Below, piece after piece: positions 35,986 through 47,697 of a stretch of DNA of 64,000 nt (its first letter is position 1; every line of letters begins with the position of its first letter). Below the pieces are notes generated by a model. The model did not search any database. It was not told the DNA's origin and saw only the letters and a list, made by a program, of their open reading frames with translations. Source of the DNA: Erodium maritimum (taxonomy: Eukaryota; Streptophyta; Magnoliopsida; Geraniales; Geraniaceae); contig OY997589.1 in the NCBI GenBank assembly GCA_963921825.1, positions 24,325,482-24,389,481 on the forward strand. Direction: 5' to 3'. The position numbers were made by a program, and so were the translations under genes.

Positions 35986-38672
35986 CGTTGGGCGAGGAGA
36001 GTTTTTGCGGGAGAGGAGATCCCGAGAAAACTAAACAGGACAACGCTGGTCCTGATTCCAAAAGTAGAGTGTCCGATGTCCCTGAAGGATCTGCGGCCAA
36101 TTGCGCTGTGTAATGTGATCTTCAAGATTGTCTCGAAGGTGGCGGCGAATCGGCTGAAAGGCCTGTTGGATGGACTTATATCGGCAACCCAAGATGCGTT
36201 TGTACCGGGACGCTCGATCCAGGATAATATCATATTGTCATATGAGACCCTTCACTATTTGAGGAATAAGAAGAAAGGCAAGGAGGGGTGGGTGGCTCTG
36301 AAGCTGGATATGAGTAAAGCATATGATCGTGTAGTATGGGGTTTTATGTGGGACATGATGTGGGGTTTTGGCCTAGGGGAGGATTGGATCAACCTTGTCC
36401 GCCGATGTACGTATTCTGTCACATATAATATTGTAGCGGGAGGGCAGCAAGCGGGATTTGTCCAACCGGAAAGGGGGATTAGACAGGGTGACCCGCTATC
36501 CCCGTACTTATTCCTGTTTTGCATGGAAGGGTTCTCGAGACTACTGCAACGGGAGGAGGGTGCGGGGGAGTTACACGGAGTACGAATAACCCCTCGTGCG
36601 CATCCACTGACTCACCTGTTCTTTGCTGATGATTGTTACATGTATTGCAAGGCGACCCCGTTGGAGATGGGTCGTGTCAAGGGGTGCTTACGTATGTTCG
36701 AAGAGGCGTCAGTTCAGATTGTGAATCAACAGAAGTCGTCGCTCTTCTTTAGTGTCAACACGCCTACCTCGTGGCGGGTGGAAGGAGCTACGATATTGGG
36801 AATCCCGGAGCTGACCCAACCATCCCCCTACCTGGGTATCCCTAATATGATGGGGCACAGCAGGAAGCAGGGATTACAATATATTCTGACTAGAGTACTT
36901 TGGCGAATTCAAAGATGGGACGACAAGCTTTTAAACGGGGCTGGCAAGGAGGTCCTGGTCAAGTCGGTACTGCAAGCAATCCCTACATACACGATGAGTG
37001 TTATGCGCCTGCCAAAAGGGTTATTGGAGAAGATGAATGTGGCGTTGGCTCGGTTTTGGTGAAAATCGATCGGGGCGGACGGGAAGGGTGTCATCTGGCA
37101 GTCATGGTCGACCATGTCACGCCCTAAGGAAGAGGGGGGACTGGGGTTTAAAAATATGTATGATTTCAATTCAGCCCTACTAGGAAAGCAGCTCTGGAGA
37201 CTTCTTTTGGATGAATCCAGTTTGGTCGCGAGAGTTTTAAAAGCTCGGTACTACCCGGAGTCCTCGGTCTTGGATGTGATCCGGAAACCTAACCAGAGCT
37301 TTGTATGGAAAAGTCTCTTATCGGCTCAAGAGTTGATTAAGGAAGGGGCCAGAAGGTCGATTGGGCCAGGGACAACCACGATGATCGGCAATCACCCGTG
37401 GTTGGTTGGAGTCGAGTCGATAGTACGCTCGACAAGATCGGATATTGCTACACGACCGGTCTCGGATATTATGCTTCCAAATGAGCGGCGGTGGGACGTA
37501 GACAAGATACGACATATGTTTGATAAGGACGACCAACGGGCCATATTGGCAGTACCTGTAAGCAATTCAGCGGTCTCTGACTCCTGGTATTGGACGGGGG
37601 ACTACCTAGGGCAGTATACGGTGAAGGCGGCATATGGGATGTGTCAACGGGAACAAGTGGTTTTTTAGCCTCAGACGGACATCTGGACAAGAATATGGAA
37701 CCTGGAAGTATTGCCTAAATTGCGAACATTCCTCTGGAGAACGTGCTCAAGGTGCCTCCAAGTCGCGGTCAATCTTAGACGCAGACATGTGGCAATGGAA
37801 GCGGTATGTCCGGTCTGCACAGGGGCGGAGGAATCAGAACTCCATCTTCTAGTCCAGTGCCCACTGGCGGCGGAGTGTTGGACTAAGTCGGGGTTGAATA
37901 CCCCCCATGATGCTCAATCGATTTCCGAATGGATATAGAGGACGTTGAGTAGTAATCCTCCGGCAAGCGGGGGCTTAATAGGCTGCATTTTATGGAAGTG
38001 TGGAAGGCTAGGAATAAGGTGGTTTGGGAACAAACGACACAGCTGGCGGCTACTGTTTTCCAGACGGCCTTCCATTTACATACAGGCTGGCTCGAAGCTA
38101 TGAAGCGAAAGCAGCAAAACCAGTCACAGCCAGGACGAGATCAGACTAGTGCGGCGGAGGTGTGGGATTCCCCGTCTCAGGGGACGTGGGCGGTGAATAC
38201 AGATGGAGCGCTCCTCGCGGCGGCGAACTTGATGGGAACGGGATGGATAGGTAGGGACGACCGAGGAAATGTCATAGGGGCCCGGTCGACATCTTTCCAT
38301 AGCCCCCAGAATCCGAGTCTGGTGGAGGCGTATGCAATCAGGGATGCGCTGACGTGGCTTCTGCAACACCCTCACCAGAGGGCGGTCGTGAGGAGCGACT
38401 GTAAGGTTATAGTGGATATGATCAAGAAAAGAGGAAGACTTCTATCTCCTTTAGGGACAATTATCACAGTTTGTATCTCCCTTTTAACTAAACTCGAGTA
38501 CGTGCAACTCGTCTTTGTAAAACGGACATCGAACAAAGCAGCTCATTGGCTTGCTAGGGCGGCTTGTTCCTCCCCTGTCTGGAATTGGTCCGGGGGTCAT
38601 ATCCCTGAGCCTCTTCAAAATATCCTTCTTGCCGATATTTAAATAAACAGTCCATTATCTCTATAAAAAAAA
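35986..38672 (+). mobile_element. 5'-truncated LINE with RNase H
   Basis: A forward non-LTR element begins inside the reverse transcriptase and ends in an A-run (ctataaaaaaaa). A 15-bp TSD, gaataataNttaaac, lies at 35971-35985 and 38673-38687 with one mismatch. 5' truncation with a long TSD and A-tail is the hallmark of target-primed reverse transcription. It sits about 370 bp upstream of the dioxygenase start codon. Confidence 0.92.
36010..38640 (+). pseudogene. LINE ORF2: reverse transcriptase, zinc finger and RNase H
   Basis: The RT domain shows LRPIALCNVIFKIVSKVAAN, KLDMSKAYDRVVWGFM, RGIRQGDPLSPYLFLF and the catalytic LTHLFFADDCYMYC. The zf-RVT domain follows (WRTCSRCLQ, CPVCTGAEESELHLLVQCP). 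A plant RNase H ends it (NTDGALLAAANLMGTGW, SLVEAYAIRDALTWLL, VRSDCKVIVDMI, TSNKAAHWLARAA). Stops interrupt it at about 37060 (Trp to stop) and 37667, and a frameshift lies near 37930-37990, so it is inactive but not very old. Confidence 0.9.
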
Positions 38673-38809
38673 GAATAATAGTTAAACATATTTTTTTATT
38701 AAAAACAAGAATAAAATAACACAAACAAGCTCGACAAGCTCGTGAACGGGATAGTACCTAGAACAACATTAATGTTCAATACTGAACAAATAAATAAATA
38801 AGCTCAAAC

Positions 38810-39077
38810 GGTTATGAAAATAAGAACTATACTTGTGAATGGAAGAACAATAACTAGAGAGAACAAGAAAATATGGAGAGAGTAGAGAATCGAATATTAT
38901 TGATCACTTCATTCTTTACAATGACCTCTATTTATAGGCTCATAACCATAGAGACATAACCTTAATGAACTACATAAATAATAGAATTCAAAATACAAAA
39001 GTCTTGTAATTCCCACAAAAGTCTTGTAACTCCTATCTAGAATATTCCATGTGGTCATCCAATAAATATTCATAACA
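38810..39077 (-). repeat. 3' LTR of copia C
   Basis: The 268-bp LTR starts TGTTATGAATATTTATTGG on the reverse strand and has a mutated terminal base at 38810. The purine tract AAAGGGGGAG (39078-39090) is adjacent. A TATAAATAGAGG box is visible on the reverse strand near 38930. Confidence 0.88.
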
Positions 39078-39899
39078 CTCCCCCTTTGGATGACATGTAC
39101 AAATATTATTATGCCTCGTTAAAACCTTTCTAGGAAAAACCCAGTGGGAAAAACCCTAGAAAGAAAAAGAGTACATAATTTGTACAATACGTATGAAAGT
39201 TACCTCATTAAAAACCTTGTTAGGAAAACCCATTGGGATAAAACCTAGAGCAAGGGAAAAAGAGTGTAACACGTATTTCTCCCCCTGATTACAACATCTC
39301 CTCATAAATCAAGGAGTTTTCTCATTCCGATCTTAGGAAGTTGTAGGAAGCGCTTTAGTGAACAAATCTGCAAGATTGTCACAAGAACGAATTTGACAAA
39401 CATCAATATCTACCTTTTGATGAAGTTCATGAGTAAAGAAGAACTTAGGAGAAATGTATTTCGTTTTATCTCCTTTGATGCAGCCTCCTTTGATCTGAGT
39501 AAAGTTGTATTGGACTTCCTTTATTTACTGCAAGATCGTATGATTCTCGTTTTATCACGACTTGCTTCAAAAAGAGCTGTTAACTCAGCGTGATTTGAAT
39601 AAGTGGTTGTAAGGGTCTATTTTGTTGAGCGTCAAGATATAGCGGTGTCACCATATGTAAATACATGCCAAGTTTGTGACCACTCTTTGTGGGGATCAAA
39701 TAAATATCTGGCATCAACCATATCCAATCAATTCTGACTTCGAGTCTTTTGAATATAATAACCTCATATCTAATGTTCCTCGAAGATATCTTTAAAATTT
39801 GTTTAACGCCAGTCCAATGTCTTCGAGTCGGAGAAGAACTAAATCTTGCTAGAAAATTAACAGAAAATAGTATATCCCGATGAGAACAATTAGCAAGAT

Positions 39900-41340
39900 A
39901 TATTAACGCCCCAATGTCAATAAGATATGGTACTTTGGGACCAAGGAGATCCTCTTCTTCTTCTCGGGGGCGGAATAAATCTTTTTCACATCAAGTGATC
40001 GAACAACCATGGGGGAACTCAAAGGATGTGAATTATCCATATTGAATCGTTTAATGATCTTCTCAATATATAATGACTGGTGAACAAAAATCTCCTTCGA
40101 CAAATGTTCAATCTGAAGGCCGAGACAAAATTTTGTTTTTCCCAAGTCTTTCATTTAGAATTCACTTTTCAAGTATTTCATCATCTCTACAAGTTTATCA
40201 TGTATTCCAATGATGTTCAAATCATCAACATAAACCGTGACGATGGAAAATCCGGTTTTCATCCGTTTAATAAAAACGCATGGACATATTTTATTGTTGA
40301 TGTATCCTTCTTTCAAAAGGTATTCACTGAGACGATTATACCACATTCGACCAGATTGTTTTAGCCCTTACAAAGATCTTTAGAGCCTTATTGAGTTCAT
40401 TTCTTAAGGTTTTGAGATGCATGCTCAAAACCTTCAAGGACTTTTATGTAAATGTCATTATCAAGTGACCCATACTAAGTAAGTAAAATAAATTAAAATA
40501 AAATGAAAAAAATAAAAAAATAATAAAAAGAAGTAAAATCTGAGTGTGATTGCATCCATAACCGGTAAATATGTCTCTTCATGATCAATTCATGGTCGTT
40601 GTGAAAATCCTTGTGCAACGAGTCGAGCTTTGTATCTTACGACCTCGTTTTTATCATTTCTTTTGCGCACAAATACCCATTTATATCCTACGGGTTTGAC
40701 ATCTTCAGGTGTCTGGACTACCGGTCCGAATACTTGTCGTTTATTGAGTGAATTCAGTTATGTCTCAATGACATTTTTCCATTTCGTCCAATCATTTCTT
40801 CGTCGGTATTCACTGACCGATCTTGGTTCATGATCCTCATTTTCTTTTGAAATATCTAATGCAATTGCATGTGCAAATATATTATCCACAACAATTTCTT
40901 TTCTATTCCATCTTTCACTTGGAATGACATAGTTAATCGAGATCTCTTCATTGTCATCTTTCTCAGGTGTTTCATTATCTTTTGAAGACGTCTCTTCATT
41001 TATCACATTTATTTCTTCGGGAATTGTAATATAATTTGATGTACCAACTTGCCGAATTTGTTCCTTTTCTTGGGTTTTATAATTGGATCCAATAGGTCTG
41101 CCACGCTTCTTGCGTGCTTTAGACTCATTTGCTAGCGCTAGCATATTTCCCATTTCTTCATCAGGAAGCGTAATTCTACAAGGAACATTAGCAACTGGTA
41201 TCTGTGATTTTATCACAATCTTAACATCCGTAAATGCATCAGGCAATGTATTTTCAACCTTTTGTAAGTGGATAATTTTCTGAACTTCTAGTTCATATTG
41301 ATTCGTACGAGGATCAAAATGAGACAATGTCAATGGATTC
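39900..41340 (-). pseudogene. Copia C reverse transcriptase and linker relic
   Basis: The reverse strand reads VTVYVDDLNIIGIHDKLVEM (40155-40346, YVDD present), then MKDLGKTKFCLGLQIEHL (39903-40154). Upstream, 40758-41333 is the 191-codon linker between integrase and RT, with KARKKRGRPIGSNYKTQEK, a basic stretch typical of copia polyproteins, and VSEYRRRNDWTKWKNVIET at the RT start. RNase H is not recognisable between 39090 and 39900. Confidence 0.78.
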
Positions 41341-42330
41341 CATGAAATTTCTCGTCTTTCTTTTTCATGCGTTTCTTTATCTCCCCCTAATGCAGAGAAA
41401 TTGTCTCATCAAATTGACAGTCAGCAAATCGTGCCGTAAACATATCACATGTCATGAATTCCAATATATCTATGTGAATTCTTTCTAAAAATGTTGGACA
41501 TTCAGTCTCAACTTTCATTGGAGATGGTCTTGTAATAAGTTTTCCTTAAAAACAAGCAACACATGGGTAATCTTTTAACAAAAAGGACATTTTTACTCTT
41601 CAGGGTATGTTCATGTGATTTTTCTATAATTCTTTGTATCATTATGAAACCCAGATGGCCTAAACGATCATGTCATATCATAAAATTTGATGGGTCCATT
41701 GGGTTTTGGTTAATCACCATATTGGATTCAATTGGAATAATGAAAGTATAATATAATCCAAAATTATATAAAGGGAGTTTTTCCACAATTTCTTTTCTCC
41801 CCGAGACCATGGACATGATGTATAAACATTCAGCGTCATTTTCATTTGTTGTCTCAATGTGATAACCATTTCGGTGAATAACTTTGACAAGTTTCCTTTT
41901 GATATGGTTGAGAACTTGCATCATTAATAATAAATTGTGTACCATTTGGTAGCATTACATTGGCTCTTCCGGAGCCTTCAATAAGATCCGATGCACCAAA
42001 TATTTTGTTCACTTTAATCCGTCAAGCAAAATGATTCACGTTGCTTTTAACATAATTAGAGAAACTTTATATCCATAGTTCTTCATAGAAAAAATAAATA
42101 AAATTAAAAACAAGACACTCTAAATGCTTCATTTTGATATAACAAGGTAACTCTTCCGGAGTTCTCTATCATATTTGCAACACCCATAATAATGTTCACG
42201 TTTGCCTCGACCAAGGTCATACATAAAGAATATTTCTTCTCTGTCAAAATTGTATGTGTAGTAGTACTATCAATAATACACATATCTTTATCATTTTTGT
42301 AATTAGATATATCACTTATGGGATTCATAT
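41341..42330 (-). pseudogene. Copia C protease and pre-integrase relic
   Basis: The reverse strand reads DKDMCIIDSTTTHTILTEKK (about 42240-42300), a copia protease with D-S-T/A-T-T-H motif, then NVNIIMGVANMIENSGRVTL. The 90-codon frame 41673-41945 has the sequence before the integrase zinc finger. Integrase itself is largely missing or unreadable. Confidence 0.7.
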
Positions 42331-44200
42331 CCTTATTATCTTAGAAAAGCAATGTATTAGTTTACATACTACAAAAGAATATAATAGAATTATGAATACA
42401 AATCATCCAAAGATTGGCTCATATGCATGATACTTGTTTTCCCGTCATCAATTACAAATGAGTTAAAGACATTCGATTAGATCTTCAGGATCCATGTTAT
42501 CCATAAAGTTTGTCTCTACCATTTTATTATTTTCATTCAATCAAATCTTTGATCATACTTCAGGTACGCAACCAACTACATTTACAATATAACTTCCATC
42601 ATGTTCATGAGTTTTCATTTGATGTACTATATTATTTCTTGGGCCTTTCATACTCATTCCACTTCTTGTGGTACACCTTATTATTATTTTTTTCATGGAA
42701 ATTGGAAATTATTTGGCTCATAACTATGACTACGACCGCGACCACGTCAGGGGCATCGGTCTTGCTTGGGTCTAGATCTACCCATATCCTATCACATTCT
42801 CTTTAGTGAATGGAGTGTTGCCAACAGGGCGAGCTTGATTGTTTTCAACAATAATTCATTACTTAATAAATATATTAAGTCTGATTCTTTTCGTTCTCAG
42901 TAATGCTACTTCAAGAGCATACTAGATGGAAGTAATGTAGAGGAAAACAATTTCCATCGATTATAAATAATATGATGATGTGTGGAAATAGTTTCCTTGA
43001 TTTATCCTGCAAGGATACCAATTTAGAACTTCAAGTCTTTATGTAAGCTCCATGTCACATTTTTTTTCTTTCCAGTAATTGCATGTATCTTGTTTACTTG
43101 GATGATGATTTCAATAAACTTGTTTCTTTATGATTATAGAACTTCTTGTTCAAAATATCATGACTTGTGTAAACTTCAGGTTACACATATCAAATATACA
43201 TAATATCCACACAAATAAGAATAAATATATATTATGATTTGCACAATGAACGAACTCGTGGGGTGTATAAATACAGAAATTAGATATGTATATAACCACA
43301 CACCGAGAAAGCTAGTGGGGTATTCGTACTAAATAAAAATAACTATATATAAAATTTTAGGCTTCAAGCCATGGACACAAGTTACAAGCTTCAGTCTTAA
43401 GTTTCAAGTTTATATATTGAACCAAAACTTCAGGTTTTGTCATCATTAGGTATATCTGAACTTCGGGTCACTCTAATTTCTTCAGGTTATAAGACCCACG
43501 ATCTTTAATCAAAACTTCAGGTTCCGTAAATCTTTTCTCGTTAGTATTTGAACTTCGGGTTCAAAATGGTTCGACATTGTAAAACTATAAAATCAATATA
43601 ATCAACTAAGTAAAAATATAAGTAAAGAACGTGTCATTAGTTACATGAACCATCAACTATAATACTCTTATTCATATATGGGAGAGAATACACAACCATT
43701 TGTTGTACCATGTATTTGGAACTTCTGGTCCAACATACACCAAGTCAATGGTATTATGTATTTGAAAATTCGGATCCAACATATCATCATATTTGTAAAC
43801 TTCAGGCTACAAATATACAACCTCATAAATTTATTCACAAGATGACCATGCGACGAGAGAACACATGGAGTAGCTAAACTACTCATGTAACCGTATCGTG
43901 ATTTTTTTTCAAGCTTCACGCTTTTAAGCCAAGTTGCATGTTATAAGAAAAAACGGTTCGTATCTTGGAACTTCAGGTCCAAATGATTCGATTTCAACAA
44001 ATCTCATATTCTAGTATCAAATAAAAACAAAACACAAGTATATAATAAACATCAAGTTTCTGATGTGAAAGATCCAATGTATATTGGCAATCACAGAGCA
44101 TACTTATCGAAAAATGTAAATGAACTTGTATAAATAAGCATGAATCAAATTCAAATAAATTTACGATAATACAAACTTTTGATACCTGGATAGTAGAGCA
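42331..44200 (-). other. Copia C leader/gag region with hairpin motifs
   Basis: AT-rich sequence without an intact frame. Between about 43166 and 43982 the core ACTTCAGG (or ACTTCGGG, ACTTCTGG) recurs, and in at least six places it lies between complementary arms (listed separately). It is downstream of the primer site in element orientation. Confidence 0.6.
43166..43982 (-). repeat. Scattered hairpins with a shared ACTTCAGG-type loop
   Basis: Six hairpins with different stems were read directly: 43166-43187 TGTGTAA/TTACACA, 43423-43439 CAAAA/TTTTG, 43547-43565 TTTGAAC/GTTCAAA, 43716-43733 TTGGA/TCCAA, 43790-43815 TATTTGTA/TACAAATA and 43965-43982 TTGGA/TCCAA. The loop is ACTTCAGG, ACTTCTGG or a shorter TTCGG form. 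Other copies of the core near 43457, 43482 and 43516 have weak or no stems. Confidence 0.7.
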
Positions 44201-44216
44201 ATTCGTGCTGATAACG

Positions 44217-44473
44217 TGTTATGAAAGTAAGGACTATACTTGTGAATGGAAGAACAAAAACTAGAGAGAACAAGAGAGTAGAGAATCGAACATTATTGAT
44301 CACTTCATCCTTTACAATGACCTCTATTTATAGGCTCATAATCATAGAGACATAACCTTAATGAACTACATAAATAATAGAATTCAAAATACAAAAGTCT
44401 TGTAATTCCCACAAAAGTCTTGTAACTCATATCTAGAATATTCCATGTGGTCATCCAATAAATATTCGTAACA
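44217..44473 (-). repeat. 5' LTR of copia C
   Basis: The 257-bp LTR is nearly the same as 38810-39077. On the reverse strand it ends CATAACA and is followed at once by CGTTATCAGCACGA (44203-44216), which is where the primer binding site should be; this sequence is common after plant copia LTRs of this type. Confidence 0.88.
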
Positions 44474-44489
44474 CAAACATTTTTTTTTA

Positions 44490-45525
44490 TCAGCAAATTT
44501 TTAAAATTTTATAAACCATGCCTTTTAATTAAAGGACATGGTCAAGGTTTCCATCAATAACGTACACACTAAGGCACCAATACTATTGGCCCTAAAACAA
44601 CCAAATTAATGCTTCAAATGTTAAAACATTAAATTGAAAACCAGCCCAAAAACCATTAACCAACCAACTTCGCCCGCCCTTCCCCCAATCCATTCCAACC
44701 CCAAATCTAGAGAATTAATCCCTAGACAATGTAACCACCCACAATAATACATGTACTCTAGAAACCCAGCAAACCTTTCTCAACACCTCAACAATTATGT
44801 ACCGAATCGTAGTCTCAACAACAAACCCCTGTAGTCTGCAACCAAATCACCATATGACCCGCACCTGCAGAACCCCAGTAGATGGAAATAGCAAATGGAA
44901 ATAGAACAAGCTAAACAGCCACCAAAACAGAAAATGAGTAATTCAAATACTCTAACACTCTCACCCTAAAATTGATCTACCCACACACCAAGCCTAAAAA
45001 CAACAATTCCAGTGATAGACTCTACCCCCACACCAGTTTACAACCTACCCTAGGCAAGTAGACCCAAAGAACACCTCACCCCAGTTCACAACACTCCCCA
45101 TAACCACCCAGACCTAACCCTATTCCGAACCCTAGGAAAAACTATTCTGCGTTGTGCCACAGGTATCCTCCAGCCATGCCTTGTTCCCAACGAAACTTTG
45201 TAAACCAGAGTACCCAAAGCTAAAGTTGAATTCCTCTTCCAAATACATTGCTGAGGGGAGTTTATCCAAGCTAAAAAGGTAAAGGATAATCCCTCTTTGA
45301 ATTTAGACCACAAGAACTAATAAGAATCATTTTGAATTAGTTGAACACTAATGTTAGGATGCTCCAAAACCCCTCTGAAGATGATTTTATTCCTGCTCAA
45401 CCAAATCCTTCAGATTATTATTGAAGCCAACATGCTCCATTGTGTTTTTGAAGTCTTAGGCCCCAAATGATTCCAAGCTATGATACACAACTTTCAATCA
45501 ACAAAAGTGATAGGCCCATACAACC
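44490..45525 (-). pseudogene. LINE 3' fragment (ORF2 C-terminus and 3' UTR)
   Basis: The reverse strand reads WSMLASIII, a stop, then RIWLSRNKIIFRGVLEHPNI, followed by FLWSKFKEGLSFTFLAWINS. This is the C-terminal tail of plant LINE ORF2 and matches the forward fragment at 63060-63240 (LWARFKGEHSFSFLSWI). The rest, 44490-45090, resembles its 3' UTR. Its RT core is absent. Confidence 0.7.
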
Positions 45526-45559
45526 AAGATACCTAGCACAACATTAATGTTCAATCTTT

Positions 45560-45819
45560 GAATATAATGATTAATTCGTAAGCAGTACTCTTTCATGTAA
45601 AAATCAAATGCTGACAATAAATTTGGGGCCTAAGGTTCCCCCAATGATATTTTCTTTCAATTCGAGACCAAGCCTTAGCTCTTCTCTCGAATCTCTCTCT
45701 CCCTCCCTCTATATCTACGTATTTACTCGCTCAATTCTCTTCCAGTTTGCTCAGAATCAGAGCTTTTCCTCGATTTTTCTTCTGGGTCGGTGTCGTCTCT
45801 AGAGGGTTCGTAGTATCAC
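45560..45819 (+). promoter_or_regulatory. Candidate promoter and 5' leader of an unidentified gene
   Basis: The tract holds a CT-rich run (about 45680-45715) and CCTCTATATCTACG, a possible TATA region, then leader-like sequence up to the LTR B TSD. Such CT-rich stretches are common around plant transcription starts. If LTR B is removed this joins the short candidate exon at 60097. No transcript evidence is available from sequence alone. Confidence 0.4.
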
Positions 45820-45996
45820 TATAAAGACCACCTCGTTTTAAAGAACTAAAAGATTAAATTCTATCGAGTGGCGACGTTGGAGTTGAAAACGGATTGAAAA
45901 ATTAAATCGAGTGCGAAAATTTAAGAAAAAAAAGGTTTGGGTTGGACCGGGCAGACCCGGCCCAGACTTCTGACCCGGCCCAAGCCCGGAGTATAA

Positions 45997-47684
45997 TGTT
46001 AGTCTTAGTGCCCGTAGTTCAATCCTAAATGTCCAAATGTATATATCATCGTTAGCAATAAAATTAAAGCGGCTTTATATTACTTATGTGTTGGAGTAAT
46101 ATATCGATGTGTGCTCTGATCTATGCCCACCATGCGAATAGAACCATAGATCGAGATAGATCACACTCGATGGGTCCCTAGTCAACAAAGCGTCACTAGA
46201 AGCGACTAGTATGAAAGATGGCTCTTTATGGCTTACGTTCTGTTAGTCATTGGAATGGGATTCCGGAGTCTGATCATAGATATCATGTGGGACATGATAT
46301 TGGACGACCCGCCCTGAATATGTGCCATAGATTAAGTCATGAACATATTTAGTGTTGTAGCTTGTCATGTATCCTTAGACCAAGGAGTCTTTGTGATCGC
46401 TATGTAGTCAACAACTGAGTTTGACCTGAGCCTAACGTTGTCCGTAACAGGGCTTCCATAACGGCCAGGATTGGCTTGGGGACGGGCTACATGAGTGACA
46501 CGAAAGACGGCTAAGGGATTTATCCCTCATACTGAGGTATGGGAAAGATATCGGTTCTCGGCCACTTGATCGAGAGTGACTGGAAGAATAGCATGGCCAT
46601 GCACATGATACTGGGTATCATATCTTCAGTCATCTCACATATCAAGGAACGGTGATTGAGAATAATAAGGATGACGGCTCTATGCCTTATCTCAATCAGG
46701 ATATCGGAGATAAAAGGATAATGACAGGGACGACGGAAAGGTTAGAATCGATAGGGTCGATTCGTTATGTAGTGTCAGGCAATACTAAAGTCTCGTTAGT
46801 TGCCACTTAAATAGGATCAAGTAAAATGGGATTTTACGTTGATCTATTGACATGCATAAACCTAAGGGTCACACCGGAGGATGAAACTCATTGACACATT
46901 TATGGAGAATGGCCAAAAGGGAGTTGTCTCGGGACAGGACCAAAACTGGGTTTTGGGTCATGTGCGCGTAAGTGAATAGGACTTTACGGATCGAGACAAG
47001 GCTTGGAGTCTTGGGATTGATCGCGTCGGATAATGTTGGACATTTCCGGTATGGAAGGCTTGGAGGCGATGAGCGAATCACGGGACCTCGTTGGAAATGG
47101 CCACGGGCCATGTTCCAAGAGGCCCATGAAAGGCCCATGCAACCAAGGCCCATGGAACTAATTAATCAAGTCTTGATTAATTAGTACTAAGTAAGCAAGA
47201 CAAGGATTAAGGTGTTGGTGATTCACCACCTAACCCAATCTTGTCTTGCCATACTTTGTCCTATTTACACCTTACTTGACACCATACTTGTCCCATGCCT
47301 TTAGTTGGACAAGTATGGGTTTTGTTATGTTTAAGTCATCTTTTTTCAACATAACAAACACAAGACAAGAATAGGAAACACATTTTCTCTCCCTCTTCCA
47401 TGGCCATTTCGGGTTTGGCTAGTTTCCACCTCCATGTTTGTGTTCTTGAGTCCTCAAAGAGAAGAACTACGTGGCTTTGATTCCCATGTGGATACGTAGG
47501 CGTCTTGGAGACTCAAGCCAATCATTCGTTAACCGGTGTTCTTGTTTTGGTAAGAACTAGTGCTGAATTTTTCTCTTGTGAATCCATTCTTTGTTAGTTG
47601 TTTCATGGTTTTAATCGTCTCTTGGTTTTCATTGATTTTCCGCTGCGAGTTGGTTCATCTCCAACCCTACCTCGAGACCCAACA
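45997..47684 (+). repeat. 5' LTR of copia D
   Basis: Starts TGTTAGTCTTAGTGCCC and ends CGAGACCCAACA. The third copy of this LTR is the solo at 6751-8438. Recurrent 94- and 70-codon frames inside it appear only because the sequence is repeated. Near 47157 lies a perfect inverted repeat. Confidence 0.95.
47157..47185. repeat. 29-nt palindrome in the LTR
   Basis: Arms ACTAATTAATCAAG and CTTGATTAATTAGT are exact reverse complements around a single T. The same palindrome is unbroken in the 3' LTR (53924-53952) and in the diverged solo LTR (7911-7939). Confidence 0.9.
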
Positions 47685-47685
47685 G

Positions 47686-47697
47686 TGGTATCAGAGC
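47686..47697 (+). promoter_or_regulatory. Primer binding site of copia D
   Basis: TGGTATCAGAGC is an exact complement to the 3' end of plant initiator Met tRNA, one base after the LTR. Confidence 0.95.

Larger units (their letters stand above)
38810..44473 (-). mobile_element. Full-length Ty1/copia element C, decayed
   Basis: Two short LTRs (38810-39077 and 44217-44473) bound the element, with caaac TSDs at 38805-38809 and 44474-44478. On the reverse strand the order is LTR, primer site, a long leader/gag region, protease, integrase and RT fragments, polypurine tract and LTR. The LTRs differ by several substitutions and small indels. The coding part is broken throughout. Confidence 0.92.

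Noticed and set aside
46869..47153. 94-codon reverse frame present three times (7623, 46869, 53636)
   Set aside because: It recurs only because the same LTR is present three times, and it has no recognisable domain; no evidence for a conserved gene.
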